DNA of 64,000 nucleotides from Branchinecta lynchi (lineage: Eukaryota; Arthropoda; Branchiopoda; Anostraca; Branchinectidae). The position numbers and the translations under genes are program-made. Of this stretch, positions 1 through 12,616 are shown piece after piece; the first letter of the stretch is position 1, and every line of letters starts with the position of its first letter. The notes below the pieces were generated by a model. The model saw only the letters and a program-made list of their open reading frames with translations. It was not told where the DNA came from and made no database searches. The stretch spans positions 1,984,001 to 2,048,000 of the forward strand of contig JAKZAP010000018.1 in assembly GCA_023053575.1 (NCBI GenBank). Direction: 5' to 3'.

Positions 1-33
1 CTAGAACTTTGGGGAAGGTATATTTAGACGTCT

Positions 34-1167
34 TTACACCAGGGCTTCGAGGACAGTTTTCCTTCTGTTTCGGTATGGTACTTGGTTCTGCGGGGGCTGC
101 GCCAATATCGAGCTGTAGGAGGGTCTCGGTAGTGGTTGGGGGGTAGAGTGACTGGAGCTCAGGTGCGCTTGTTCTATACTGGAAGGGCTCTGACGTGGAC
201 TACAGGAAGTTGAAGTCATCCATCGATTGGGAGGAGGAAGCGACTGGAACCACATGGGATTCGCGTTGACCAGTTGTGCCGGTGCCAGGTGAATAGGAGG
301 GGATGGCTGCCTCTGGGGAAGAAGGAGCGTCGGGTTCCCGGAACCCATTGCTAGAGTAGGTTGGGTTGCTGAATAACGATCTGTCTCCTTGCCTGGCCAC
401 AAGAGACAGGGTTGAGCAAGGTGGATTCCCATTAAAGGAACGGGTTTCCCTTTCATCACTGGGCTTTCCCTCCTTATTGGGGAAGGAGGTCGCGTGCGGT
501 GGAAGTTTTCGAAGTTTTTTGATTTCCTTGGATGGCTCAACAAGCTCTCAACAGTGAGGGAAAATCTTTTGCTAAAATGAAGTTTCTCGCACTTAATCTC
601 AAAGCACAGCCCATGTGAGAAAGCCTTGCATTTAGCCTTGTGCTTTGCAAGGCATCTCTCGTTGACAAATTGACCCCGCAGGAAATCAAGGCAAACACGT
701 TGGAACATGCAATCCTTCCTTGTACACCTATTATGAAGAAAAACACGCATGGCTCAGCACTATCTACGGGTTTAGGCAAGGGCACCCCATGGGCAACGTT
801 CGAACCTTCCGTCTGAAGTAGCCGCTGTCTGTCATAAGCGCTACCAGACAAATTATCATTACCATTGTTCCATCTATCCGTGGTGCTAGAGAGGACCGTT
901 TCGAAGGGATGGTCGTCCAGTGTGCTGGTATTATCGTGCAGTGCGGTAGTTGGCGAGATCTGCAGTGAGCAAATCTTTAGTTCAAGGGTTGAAATTCTTT
1001 CCTCTTTTAGCTGAAGTAATTTCTTCAGTTTCATGACTTCAGCTTGCAGAGCAACTTTATCGGAGTCATTAGACGCTACAAACGGGGGAGTTACAGTTGA
1101 GATATTAGCTGCACGTGATGGTGAAATCGTTTCGGCCTGATAAGCAGCTTCACCTAATTTGAAATTT
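34..1167 (-). pseudogene. LINE-type ORF1 with coiled coil and Cys/His fingers, frameshifted
   Basis: Read on the minus strand, the segment opens with a Ser/Thr/Pro-rich lead and a heptad-like coiled coil (core KLKKLLQLKEERISTLELK). A polar linker follows, then a frame change near 750-760 into a Cys/His-rich stretch with CTRKDC and a C-x7-C-x4-C-x3-H arrangement (CKAFSHGLC...CEKLH). A long Pro/Ser/Gln-rich tail ends at 34. Coiled coil followed by Cys/His knuckles is the usual layout of LINE ORF1 nucleic-acid-binding proteins. The two parts lie in different frames, so the copy is broken. It is the longest ORF1 copy here. Shorter copies of its start recur about 23 times in the neighbouring satellite. 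The exact LINE clade is not recognised. Confidence 0.55.
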
Positions 1168-1491
1168 CACGAAGTCCAACTTGGGGTCAGGATCCGAGTT
1201 CGTTGACTGAAATTTGACTAAGTCCAACTTGGGGTCAGGATCCGAGTTCGTTGGGTCAGGTCCGAGTTCGTTGACTGAAATTTGAAGTCCAACTTGGGGT
1301 CAGGATCCGAGTTCGTTGACCGAAATTTGACGAAGTCCAACTTGGGGTCAGGATCCGAGTTCGGTGACTGAAATTTGATTAATTCCAACTTGGGGTCAGG
1401 ATCCGAGTTCGTTGACTGAAATTTGGCTTAGTCCAACTTGGGGTCAGGATCCGAGTTCGTTGACTGAAATTTGACTTAGTCCAACTTGGGG

Positions 1492-1985
1492 TCAGGATCC
1501 GAGTTCGTTGTTGGGGCAGGTTCCAAACACGTTGGAACCTGCAATCCTTCCTTGTACACCTATTATGAAGAAAAACACGCATGGCTCAGCACTATCTACG
1601 GGTTTAGGCAAGGGCACCCCATGGGCAACGTTCGAACCTTCCGTTTGAAGTAGCCGCTGTCTGTCATAAGCGCTGCCAGACAAATTATCATTACCATTGT
1701 TCCATCTATCCGTGGGGCTAGAGAGGACCGTTTCGAAGGTATGGTCGTCCAGTGTGATGGTATTATCGTGCAGTGCGGTAGTTGGCGAGATCTGCAGTGA
1801 GCAAATCTTTAGTTCAAGGGTTGAAATTCTTTCCTCTTTTAGCTGAAGTAATTTCTTCAGTTTCATGACTTCAGCTTGCAGAGCAACTTTATCGGAGTCA
1901 TTAGACGCTACAAACGGGGGAGTTACAGTTGAGATATTAGCTGCACGTGATGGTGAAATCGTTTCGGCCTGATAAGCAGCTTCAC
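1492..1985 (-). pseudogene. ORF1 fragment, second extended copy
   Basis: A near-copy of 700-1150 inside the satellite. It carries the coiled coil plus the linker ending in the CTRKDC region, then switches directly into 48-bp satellite units at about 1510. It keeps the same frame break between the coiled-coil frame and the CTRKDC frame as the copy at 34-1167, so the damage predates the duplication. Confidence 0.6.
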
Positions 1986-4679
1986 CTAATTTGAAATTTC
2001 ACGAAGTCCAACTTGGGGTCAGGATCCGAGTTCTTTGTTGGGTCAGGATCCGAGTTCGTTGACTGAAATTTGACTATGTCCAACTTAGGGTCAGGATCCG
2101 AATTCGTTGACTGAAATTTGAATAAGTCCAACTTGGGGTCAGGATCCGAGTTCGTTGACTGAAATTTGACTAAGTCCAACTTGGGGTCAGGATCCGAGTT
2201 CGTTGGGTCAGGTCCGGGTTCGTTGACTGAAATTTGAAGTCCAACTTGGGGTCAGGATCCGAGTTCGTTGACCGAAATTTGACGAAGTCCAACTTGGGGT
2301 CAGGATCCGAGTTCGTTGTTGGGTCAGGATCCGAGTTCGTTGACTGAAATTTGACTTAGTCTTGGGGTCAGGATCTTGGGGTCAGGATCCGAGTTCGTTG
2401 ACTGAAATTTGAAATTTGGAAAGAAGGGATGGTCGTCCAGTATGATGGTATTATCGTGCAGTGCGGTAGTTGGCGAGATCTGCAGTGAGCAAATCTTTAA
2501 TTCAAGGGTTGAAATTCTTTCCTCTTTTAGCTGAAGTAATTTCTTCAGTTTCATGACTTCAGCTTGCAGAGCAACTTTATCGGAGTCATTAGACGCTAAA
2601 AACGGGGGAGTTACAGTTGGGATATTAGCTACACGTGATGGTGAAATCATTTCGGCCTGATAAGCAGCTTCACTTAATTTGAAATTTCACGAAGTCCAAC
2701 TTGGGGTCAGGATCCGAGTTCTTTGTTGGGTCAGGATCCGAGTTCGTTGACTGAAATTTGACTAAGTCCAACTTAGGGTCAGGATCCGAATTCGTTGACT
2801 GAAATTTGACTAAGTCTAACTTGGGGTCAGGATCCGAGTTCGTTGACTGAAATTTGACTAAGTCCAACTTGGGGTCAGGATCCGAGTTCGTTGACTGAAA
2901 TTTGACTTAGTCGAACTTGGGGTCAGGATCCGAGTTCGTTGACTGAAATTTGACTTAGTCCAACTTGGGGTCAGGATCTGAGTTCGTTGTTGGGTCAGGA
3001 TCCGAGTTAGTTGACTGAAATTTGACTAAGTCCAACTTGAAGTCAGGATCCGAGTTCGTTGGGTCAGGTCCGGGTTCGTTGACTGAAATTTGAAGTCCAA
3101 CTTGGGGTCAGGATCCGAGTTCGTTGACCGAAATTTGACGAAGTCCAACTTGGGGTTAGGATCCGAGTTCGTTGTTGGGTCAGGATCCGAGTTCGTTGAC
3201 TGAAATTTGACTTAGTCTTGGGGTCAGGATCTTGGGGTCAGGATCCGAGTTCGTTGACTGAAATTTGAAATTTGGGAAGAAGGGATGGTCGTCCAGTATG
3301 ATGGTATTATCGTGCAGTGTGGTAGTTGGCGAGATCTGCAGTGAGCAAATCTTTAATTCAAGGGTTGAAATTCTTTCCTCTTTTAGCTGAAATAATTTCT
3401 TCAGTTTCATGACTTCAGCTAGCAGAGCAACTTTATCGGAGTCATTAGACGCTACAAACGGGGGAGTTACAGTTGGGATATTAGCTACATGTGATGGTGA
3501 AATCATTTCGGCCTGATAAGCAGCTTCACTTAATATGAAATTTGACGAAGTCCATCTTGGGGTCAGGATCCGAGTTCGTTGTTGGGTCAGGATCCGAGTT
3601 CGTTGACTGAAATTTGACTAAGGCCAACTTGGGGTCAGGATCCGAGTTCGTTGGGTCAGGTCCAAGTTCGTTGACTGAAATTCGACAAAGTCCAACATGG
3701 AGTCAGGATCCGAGTTCGTTGACTGAAATTTGAAATTTGGAAAAAAGGGATGGTCGTCCATTGTGATGGTATTATCGTGCAGTGCGGTAGTTGGCGAGAT
3801 CTGCAGTGAGCAAATCTTGAGTTCAAGGGTTGAAATTCTTTCCTCTTTTAGCTGAAGTAATTTCTTCAGTCTTATGACTTCAGCTTGCAGAGCAACTTCA
3901 TCGGAGTCATTAGACGCTACAAACGGGGGAGTTACAGTTGGGATATTAGCTACACGTGATGGTGAAATCGTTTCGGCCTGATAAGCAGCTTCACTTAATT
4001 TGAAATTTGACGAAGTCCAACTTGGGGTCAGGATCCGAGTTTGTTGGGTCAGGTCCGGGTTCGTTGACTGAAATTTGAAGTCCAACTTGGGGTCAGGATC
4101 CGAGTTCGTTGACCGAAATTTGACGAAGTCCAACTTGGGGTCAGGATCCGAGTTCGTTGACTGAAATTTGATTAATTCCAACTTGGGGTCAGGATCCGAG
4201 TTCGTTGACCGAAATTTGACGAAGTCCAACTTGGGGCAGGATCCGAGTTCGTTGACTGAAATTTGATTAATTCCAACTTGGGGTCAGGATCCGAGTTCGT
4301 TGACTGAAATTTGGCTTAGTTCAACTTGGGGTCAGGATCCGAGTTCGTTGACTGAAATTTGACTTAGTCCAACTTGGGGTCAGGATCCGAGTTCGTTGTT
4401 GGGGCAGGATCCGAGTTCGTTGACTGAAATTTGACTTAGTCGAACTTGGGGTCAGGATCCGAGTTCGTTGACTGAAATTTGACTTAGTCCAACTTGGGGT
4501 CAGGATCCGAGTTCGTTGTTGGGTCAGGATCCGAGTTCGTTGACTGAAATTTGACTAATTCCAACTTGGAGTCAGGATCCGAGTTCGTTGACTGAAATTT
4601 GACTTAGTCCAACTTGGGGTCAGGATCCGAGTCAGGATCCGAGTTCGTTGTTTGAAATTTGACTTAGTCCAACTTGGGG

Positions 4680-5160
4680 TCAGGATCCGAGTTCGTTGTT
4701 GGGGCAGGTTCCAAACACGTTGGAACCTGCAATCCTTCCTTGTACAGCTATTATGAAGAAAAACACGCATGGCTCAGCACTATCTACGGGTTTAGGCAAG
4801 GGCACCCCATGGGCAACGTTCGAACCTTCCGTCTGAAGTAGCCGCTGTCTGTCATAAGCGCTGCCAGACAAATTATCATTACCATTGTTCCATCTATCCG
4901 TGGTGCTAGAGAGGACCGTTTCGAAGGGATGGTCGTCCAGTGTGATGGTATGATTGTGCAGTGCGGTAGTTGGCGAGATCTGCAGTGAGCAAATCTTTAG
5001 TTCAAGGGTTGAAATTCTTTCCTCTTTTAGCTGAAGTAATTTCTTCAACTTTATCGGAGTCATTAGACGCTACAAACGGGGGAGTTACAGTTGAGATATT
5101 AGCTGCACGTGATGGTGAAATCGTTTCGGCCTGATAAGCAGCTTCACTTAATTTGAAATT
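4680..5160 (-). pseudogene. ORF1 fragment, third extended copy
   Basis: Another extended ORF1 copy with the CTRKDC end at 4690-4770. It lacks about 35 bp around 5047, where the end of the coiled coil is joined directly to the ACTTTATCGGAG region. A partial repeat of the N-terminal segment follows at 5180-5300. A shorter relative with the same CTRKDC end occurs at 6040-6205, about 1351 bp further on. That spacing suggests a tandem duplication of this part of the array. Confidence 0.55.
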
Positions 5161-8100
5161 TCACGAAGTCCAACTTGGGACTTTATCGGAGTCATTATAC
5201 GCTACAAACGGGGGAGTTACAGTTGAGATATTAGCTGCACGTGATGGTGAAATCGTTTCGGCCTGATAAGCAGCTTCACTTAATTTGAAATTTCACGAAG
5301 TCCAACTTGGGGTCAGGATCCGAGTTCTTTGTTGGGTCAGGATCCGAGTTCGTTGACTGAAATTTGACTAAGTCCAACTTGGGGTCAGGATCCGAATTCG
5401 TTGACTGAAATTTGACTAAGTCCAACTTGGGGTCAGGATCCGAGTTCGTTGGGTCAGGTCCGGGTTCGTTGACTGAAATTTGAGGTCCAACTTGGGGTCA
5501 GGATCCGAGTTCGTTGACCGAAATTTGCCTAAGTCCAACTTGGGGTCAGGATCCGAGTTCGTTGACTGAAATTTGACTTAGTCCAACTTGGGGTCAGGAT
5601 CCGAGTTCGTTGTTGGGTCAGGATCCGAGTTCGTTGACTGAAATTTGACTAAGTCCAACTTGGAGTCAGGATCCGAGTTCGTTGGGTCAGGTCCGGGTTC
5701 GTTGACTGAAATTTGAAGTCCAACTTGGGGTCAGGATCCGAGTTCGTTGTTGGGTCAGGATCCGAGTTCGTTGACTGAAATTTGACTTTGTCGAACTTGG
5801 GGTCAGGATCCCAGTTCGTTGACTGAAATTTGACTTAGTCCAACTTGGGGTCAGGATCCGAGTTCGTTGTTGGGTCAGGATCCGAGTTCGTTGACTGAAA
5901 TTTGACTAATTCCAACTTGGAGTCAGAATCCGAGTTCGTTGACTGAAATTTGACTTAGTCCAACTTGGGGTCAGGATCCGAGTCAGGATCCGAGTTCGTT
6001 GTTTGAAATTTGACTTAGTCCAACTTGGGGTCAGGATCCGAGTTCGTTGTTGGGGCAGGTTCCAAACACGTTGGAACCTGCAATCCTTCCTTGTACACCT
6101 ATTATGAAGAAAAACACGCATGGCTCAGCACTATCTACGGGTTTAGGCAAGGGCACCCCATGGGCAACGTTCGAACCTTCCGTCTGAAGTAGCCGCTGTC
6201 TGTCAGGATCCGAGTTCGTTGACTGAAATTTGACTAATTCCAACTTGGAGTCAGGATCCGAGTTCGTTGACTGAAATTTGACTTAGTCCAACTTGGGGTC
6301 AGGATCCGAGTTCGTTGACTGAAATTTGAAATTTGGAAAGAAGGGATGGTCGTCCAGTATGATGGTATTATCGTGCAGTGCGGTAGTTGGCGAGATCTGC
6401 AGTGAGCAAATCTTTAATTCAAGGGTTGAAATTCTTTCCTCTTTTAGCTGAAGTAATTGCTTCAGTTTCATGACTTCAGCTTGTAGAGCAACTTTATCGG
6501 AGTCATTAGACGCTACAAACGGGGGAGTTACAGTTGGGATATTAGCTAAACGTGATGGTGAAATCATTTCGGCCTGATAAGCAGCTTCACTTAATTTGAA
6601 ATTTGACGAAGTCCATCTTGGGGTCAGGATCCGAGTTCGTTGTTGGGTCAGGATCCGAGTTCGTTGACTGAAATTTGACTAAGGCCAACTTGGGGTCAGG
6701 ATCCGAGTTCGTTGGGTCAGGTCCAAGTTCGTTGACTGAAACTTGACGAAGTCCAACATGGAGTCAGGATCCGAGTTCGTTGACTGAAATTTGACTTAGT
6801 CCAACTTGGGGTCAGGATCCGAGTTCGTTGACTGAAATTTGAAATTTGGAAAAAAGGGATGGTCGTCCAGTGTGATGGTATTATCGTGCAGTGCGGTAGT
6901 TGGCGAGATCTGCAGTGAGCAAATCTTTAGTTCAAGGGTTGAAATTCTTTCCTCTTTTAGCTGAAGTAATTTCTTCAGTTTTATGACTTCAGCTTGCAGA
7001 GCAACTTTATCGGAGTCATTAGACGCTACAAACGGGGGAGTTACAGTTGGGATATTAGCTACACGTGATGGTGAAATCGTTTCGGCCTGATAAGCAGCTT
7101 CACTTAATTTGAAATTTGACGAAATCCAACTTGGGGTCAGGATCCGAGTTCGTTGACTGAAATTTGACTAAGTCCAACTTGGGGTCAGGATCCGAGTTCG
7201 TTGGGTCAGGTCCAAGTTCGTTGACTGAAATTTGACGAAGTCCAACTTGGAGTCAGGATCCGAGTTCGTTGACTGAAATTTGACTTAGTCCAACTTGGGG
7301 TCAGGATCCGAGTTCGTTGACTGAAATTTGAAATTTGGAAAGAAGGGATGGTCGTCCAGTGTGATGGTATTATCGTGCAGTGCGGTAATAGGCGAGATCT
7401 GCAGTGAGCAAATCTTTAGTTGAAGGGTTGAAATTCTTTCCTCTTTTAGCTGAAGTAATTTCTTCTGTTTTATGACTTCAGCTTGCAGAGCAACTTTATC
7501 GGAGTCATTAGACGCTACAAACGGGGGAGTTACAGTTGGGATATTAGCTACACGTGATGGTGAAATCGTTTCGGCCTGATAAGCAGCTTCACTTAATTTG
7601 AAATTTGACAAAGTCCAACATGGGGTCAGGATCCGAGTTCGTTGTTGGGTCAGGATCCGAGTTCGTTGACTGAAATTTGACTAAGTCCAACTTGGGGTCA
7701 GGATCCGAGTTCGTTGGGTCAGGTCCAAGTTCGTTGACTGAAATTTGACGAAGTCCAACATGGAGTCAGGATCCGAGTTCGTTGACTGAAATTTGACTTA
7801 GTCCAACTTGGGGTCAGGATCCGAGTTCGTTGACTGAAATTTGGAAAGAAGGGATGGTCGTCCAGTGTGATGGTATTATCGTGCAGTGCGGTAGTTGGCG
7901 AGATCTGCAGTGAGCAAATCTTTAGTTCAAGGGTTGAAATTCTTTCCTCTTTTAGCTGAAGTAATTTCTTCAGTTTTATGACTTCAGCTTGCAGAGCAAC
8001 TTTATCGGAGTCATTTGACGCTACAAACGGGGGAGTTACAGTTGGGATATTAGCTACACGTGATGGTGAAATCGTTTCGGCCTGATAAGCAGCTTCACTT

Positions 8101-8325
8101 AATTTGAAATTTGACGAAGTCCAACTTGGGGTCAGGATCCGAGTTCGTTGTTGGGTCAGGATCCGAGTTCGTTGACTGAAATTTGACGAAGTCCAACTTG
8201 GGGTCAGGATCCGAGTTCGTTGACTGAAATTTGACTTAGTCCAACTTGGGGTCAGGATCCGAGTTCGTTGACTGAAATTTGACTAAGTCCAACATGGGGT
8301 CAGGATCCGAGTTCGTTGACTGAAA

Positions 8326-9549
8326 ATTGATTCTGTCAACACCTAGCAGCGAAAGCTTGCGCCGATCACCTGGGCATTTTGTGTTCAAACAGCCGGCAAC
8401 TAAATCTAGAGGCCGTCCTTCCGGTGGGTTAGCCACTTTTGTTCGAGCCAGCGAATGTTCAGCACCACCAAGACTATTCCAGTCTGGGTGATATGCTCTT
8501 GCCGTTCAGTCGGACAATGTTGTTCTTGTTATTGTATATTTACCGTGCGACCGGCGGATCATTGCATCACATAGTTCCTTTGCCAAGGCTTGTCAGAAAA
8601 TCAGAACACTTATATCGGACATTTCACGGAAAGGAATGAAATGGGCTCTTTTTGGGGATATCAACACTGATCTTCTAACTTCTTCTACGCGGACTGACTT
8701 GTTTTTCGATTCTTTACATGTAACTCACAGTCTCATTGAGAAGTCTCTACCCTTTTCATACATACACAATCGTGGCACTAATGTTTCAAACCTTGATCAT
8801 TTGATTGTTTCTGAACCATGTCTCATTGACGGTATTGTTGAGGCTGATGGGGAAAAATTATGGACGACCATCTGCCTCTGTCTTTCTGTTTGGTTTTCCC
8901 AGTTTTTGGAATCAGTTGTCCAAATCCCAAGAAGGCCTGGATCCAAAAGCGTGACTGGAATCGTATAGATGCTGTGCTCTACATTTCTACGTTAACTAAT
9001 CTTCTCTCGCTTTTAATTCTAGTTAATTCAAATTATATTTTCAAGATGTGTACGTGTAGATGAAGTTAAGTCAAATTATATTTTCAAGTTGTACGTGTAG
9101 ATGAAATGTCTACATATGTAATTGTCATATATTATTTGTGTGAATGACGATCCAGTGCTAGCGTGTATAATACAAGCTATTAAGGAAATAAAGTACAATA
9201 TTAAAAAAAAAAAGTTCCTTTTCATCTTCTTCAGACTGGTATAACAGCTACTACTTCAACCGTCGATATTAATTGCTATTATAGTGAGCTTGTCCATTGC
9301 TTGAAAGTGGCAATTCGAGTTGGGACAAGAAAACCTATTTGGAAAGTCAGTCCTGAAGTTAAAAAGGTGAAAAAAATGGCAAAATTTTGGCTAAAAATTT
9401 GGATTGCTTATGGAAGCCCAGTGAATGGTACTGTATTTCATCTGAAAGCTAAAACGAAGCGTGAATACAAATCTTCACTTAGAATGCTCGTTTGAATGGC
9501 TTAAATGCTCCGCTCTCACTGACAAAAAAGAGTGGCAAAAGGTCCATCT
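8326..9549 (+). pseudogene. LINE endonuclease fragment, copy 1
   Basis: Conceptual reading on the plus strand gives the middle and end of an apurinic-type endonuclease domain of a non-LTR retrotransposon. It has a GRPSGGLATFVR motif (8410-8445), an in-frame TGA soon after, then NVVLVIVYLPCDRR, the catalytic-loop motif LFGDINTD (8646-8670), SNLDHLIVSEP, a frameshift near 8860, and DDHLPLSF in place of the usual SDHxPL. After an inserted poly(A)-ended sequence (9010-9213) the linker before the reverse transcriptase resumes (KPIWKVSPEVKKVKK, WLKIWIAYGSP). The N-terminus and the whole reverse transcriptase are missing, so it cannot be active. The overall motif order resembles CR1/L2-like LINEs, but that assignment is uncertain. 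Confidence 0.8.
9010..9213 (+). mobile_element. ~200-bp poly(A)-ended insertion inside the endonuclease fragment
   Basis: The endonuclease frame reads ...STLTNLLS up to about 9009 and resumes as KVPFHLLQTG at about 9212. The intervening sequence has a 41-bp imperfect tandem duplication (9020-9105), an AATAAA at 9187-9192 and an A-run starting 11 bases later at 9203. That is the signature of a reverse-transcribed polyadenylated RNA. The same insertion is present at the same site in the other three copies (about 13301-13504, 15726-15929 and 19437-19640), so it occurred before the copies multiplied. The source gene or SINE is not recognised. Confidence 0.65.
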
Positions 9550-9682
9550 GAGTTGGACTTCGTGAAATTTCAAATTAGGTGAAGCTGCTTATCAGGCCGA
9601 AACGATTTCACCATCACGTGCAGCTAATATCTCAACTGTAACTCCCCCGTTTGTAGCGTCTAATGACTCCGATAAAGTTGCC
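9550..9682 (+). repeat. Inverted piece of the ORF1 block at the satellite junction
   Basis: This segment is the reverse complement of the ORF1 N-terminal block. It runs from GAGTTGGACTTCGTG to GATAAAGTTGCC and then joins head-to-head with satellite in the normal orientation. Identical junctions occur at 13845-13977 and 16270-16403. The fourth endonuclease copy (ending near 19980) lacks it and runs into unrelated sequence. Confidence 0.8.
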
Positions 9683-12616
9683 AACTTGGGGTCAGGATCC
9701 GAGTTCGTTGTAGGGTCAGGATCCGAGTTCGTTGACTGAAATTTGACTAAGTCCAACTTGGAGTCAGGATCCGAGTTCGTTGACTGAAATTTGACTTAGT
9801 CCAACTTGGGGTCAGGATCCGAGTTCGTTGACTGAAATTTGAAATTTGGAAAGAAGGGATGGTCGTCCAGTATGATGGTATTATCGTGCAGTGCGGTTGT
9901 TGGCGAGATCTGCAGTGAGCAAATCTTTAATTCAAGGGTTGAAATTCTTTTCTCTTTTAGCTGAAGTAATTTCTTCAGTTTCATGACTTCAGCTTGCAGA
10001 GCAACTTTATCGGAGTCATTAGACGCTACAAACGGGGGAGTTACAGTTGGGATATTAGCTACACGTGATGGTGAAATCATTTCGGCCTGATAAGCAGCTT
10101 CACTTAATTTGAAATTTGACGAAGTCCATCCTGGGGTCAGGATCCGAGTTCGTTGTTGGGTCAGGATCCGAGTTCGTTGACTGAAATTTGACTAAGGCCA
10201 ACTTGGGGTCAGGATCCGAGTTCGTTGGGTCAGGTCCAAGTTCGTTGACTGAAATTTGACGAGGTCCAACTTGGAGTCAGGATCCGAGTTCGTTGACTGA
10301 AATTTGACTTAGTCCAACTTGGGGTCAGGATCCGAGTTCGTTGACTGAAATTTGAAATTTGGAAAGAAGGGATGGTCGTCCAGTGTGATGGTATTATCGT
10401 GCAGTGCGGTAGTTGGCGAGATCTGCAGTGAGCAAATCTTTAGTTCAAGGGTTGAAATTCTTTCCTCTTTTAGCTGAAGTAATTTCTTCAGTTTTATGAC
10501 TTCAGCTTGCAGAGCAACTTTATCGGAGTCATTAGACGCTACAAACGGGGGAGTTACAGTTGGGATATTAGCTACACGTGATGGTGAAATCGTTTCGGCC
10601 TGATAAGCAGCTTCACTTAATTTGAAATTTGACGAAGTCCAACTTGGGGTCAGGATCCGAGTTCGTTGTTGGGTCAGGATCCGAGTTCGTTGACTGAAAT
10701 TTGACTAAGTCCAGCTTGGGGTCAGGATCCGAGTTCGTTGACTGAAATTTGAAATTTGGAAAGAAGGGATGGTCGTCCAGTGTGATGGTATTATCGTGCA
10801 GTGCGGTAGTAGGCGAGATCTGCAGTGAGCAAATCTTTAGTTCAAGGGTTGAAATTCTTTCCTCTTTTAGCTGAAGTAATTTCTTCAGTTGTATGACTTC
10901 AGCTTGCAGAGCAACTTTATCGGAGTCATTAGACGCTACAAACGGGGGAGTTACAGTTGGGATATTAGCTACACGTGATGGTGAAATCGTTTCGGCCTGA
11001 TAAGCAGCTTCACTTAATTTGAAATTTGACGAAGTCCAACTTGGGGTCAGGATCCGAGTTCGTTGTTGGGTCAGGATCCGAGTTCGTTGACTGAAATTTG
11101 ACTAAGTCCAACTTGGAGTCAGGATCCGAGTTCGTTGACTGAAATTTGACTTAGTCCAACTTGGGGTCAGGATCCGAGTTCGTTGACTGAAATTTGAAAT
11201 TTGGAAAGAAGGGATGGTCGTCCAGTATGATGGTATTATCGTGCAGTGCGGTTGTTGGCGAGATCTGCAGTGAGCAAATCTTTAATTCAAGGGTTGAAAT
11301 TCTTTTCTCTTTTAGCTGAAGTAATTTCTTCAGTTTCATGACTTCAGCTTGCAGAGCAACTTTATCGGAGTCATTAGACGCTACAAACGGGGGAGTTACA
11401 GTTGGGATATTAGCTACACGTGATGGTGAAATCATTTCGGCCTGATAAGCAGCTTCACTTAATTTGAAATTTGACGAAGTCCATCCTGGGGTCAGGATCC
11501 GAGTTCGTTGTTGGGTCAGGATCCGAGTTCGTTGACTGAAATTTGACTAAGGCCAACTTGGGGTCAGGATCCGAGTTCGTTGGGTCAGGTCCAAGTTCGT
11601 TGACTGAAATTTGACGAGGTCCAACTTGGAGTCAGGATCCGAGTTCGTTGACTGAAATTTGACTTAGTCCAACTTGGGGTCAGGATCCGAGTTCGTTGAC
11701 TGAAATTTGAAATTTGGAAAGAAGGGATGGTCGTCCAGTGTGATGGTATTATCGTGCAGTGCGGTAGTTGGCGAGATCTGCAGTGAGCAAATCTTTAGTT
11801 CAAGGGTTGAAATTCTTTCCTCTTTTAGCTGAAGTAATTTCTTCAGTTTTATGACTTCAGCTTGCAGAGCAACTTTATCGGAGTCATTAGACGCTACAAA
11901 CGGGGGAGTTACAGTTGGGATATTAGCTACACGTGATGGTGAAATCGTTTCGGCCTGATAAGCAGCTTCACTTAATTTGAAATTTGACGAAGTCCAACTT
12001 GGGGTCAGGATCCGAGTTCGTTGTTGGGTCAGGATCCGAGTTCGTTGACTGAAATTTGACTAAGTCCAGCTTGGGGTCAGGATCCGAGTTCGTTGACTGA
12101 AATTTGACTTAGTCCAACTTGGGGTCAGGATCCGAGTTCGTTGACTGAAATTTGAAATTTGGAAAGAAGGGATGGTCGTCCAGTGTGATGGTATTATCGT
12201 GCAGTGCGGTAGTAGGCGAGATCTGCAGTGAGCAAATCTTTAGTTCAAGGGTTGAAATTCTTTCCTCTTTTAGCTGAAGTAATTTCTTCAGTTGTATGAC
12301 TTCAGCTTGCAGAGCAACTTTATCGGAGTCATTAGACGCTACAAACGGGGGAGTTACAGTTGGGATATTAGCTACACGTGATGGTGAAATCGTTTCGGCC
12401 TGATAAGCAGCTTCACTTAATTTGAAATTTGACGAAGTCCAACTTGGGGTCAGGATCCGAGTTCGTTGTTGGGTCAGGATCCGAGTTCGTTGACTGAAAT
12501 TTGACTAAGTCCAACTTGGGGTCAGGATCCGAGTTCGTTGGGTCAGGATCCGAGTTCGTTGACTGAAATTTGACGAAGTCCAACATGGGGTCAGGATCCG
12601 AGTTCGTTGACTGAAA
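9683..12616. repeat. Satellite array with a ~1355-bp tandem duplication
   Basis: Same 48-bp units and ORF1 blocks (landmarks near 9907, 10419, 10817, 11261, 11775 and 12219). The first three blocks and the next three correspond at offsets of about 1354, 1356 and 1402 bp. The last offset is longer by one 48-bp unit. Shared private variants, such as GCGGTTGTTGGC and a GAAGTCCATCCTGGGG spacer, confirm a recent tandem duplication. Confidence 0.85.

Larger units (their letters stand above)
1168..8325. repeat. Complex satellite: 48-bp units alternating with ORF1 coiled-coil blocks
   Basis: The array is built from a 48-bp unit containing GTCAGGATCCGAGTTCGTTG and GACTGAAATTTGAC, with truncated variants in which short spacers join two GTCAGGATCC cores. 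Blocks of about 270 bp encoding the ORF1 coiled coil on the minus strand break it up. Counting the landmark GATCTGCAGTGAGCAAATC gives block copies near 957 (in the ORF1 copy at the edge), 1788, 2477, 3332, 3798, 4977, 6393, 6906, 7396 and 7901. The unit is a multiple of three and reads on the minus strand as a 16-residue repeat (QSTNSDPDPKLD core), so several frames stay open across the array. This is repeat-driven openness and not evidence for a gene. Confidence 0.9.

Noticed and set aside
1982..2867. Minus-strand frames encoding repeated NSDPDPKLD peptides as real repetitive proteins
   Set aside because: They are direct translations of a 48-bp satellite, with lengths set by unit number. Frames break wherever a unit is truncated.
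1168..8325. CRISPR-like or centromeric array
   Set aside because: Units are contiguous with no unique spacers. Centromeric function cannot be inferred from sequence alone.
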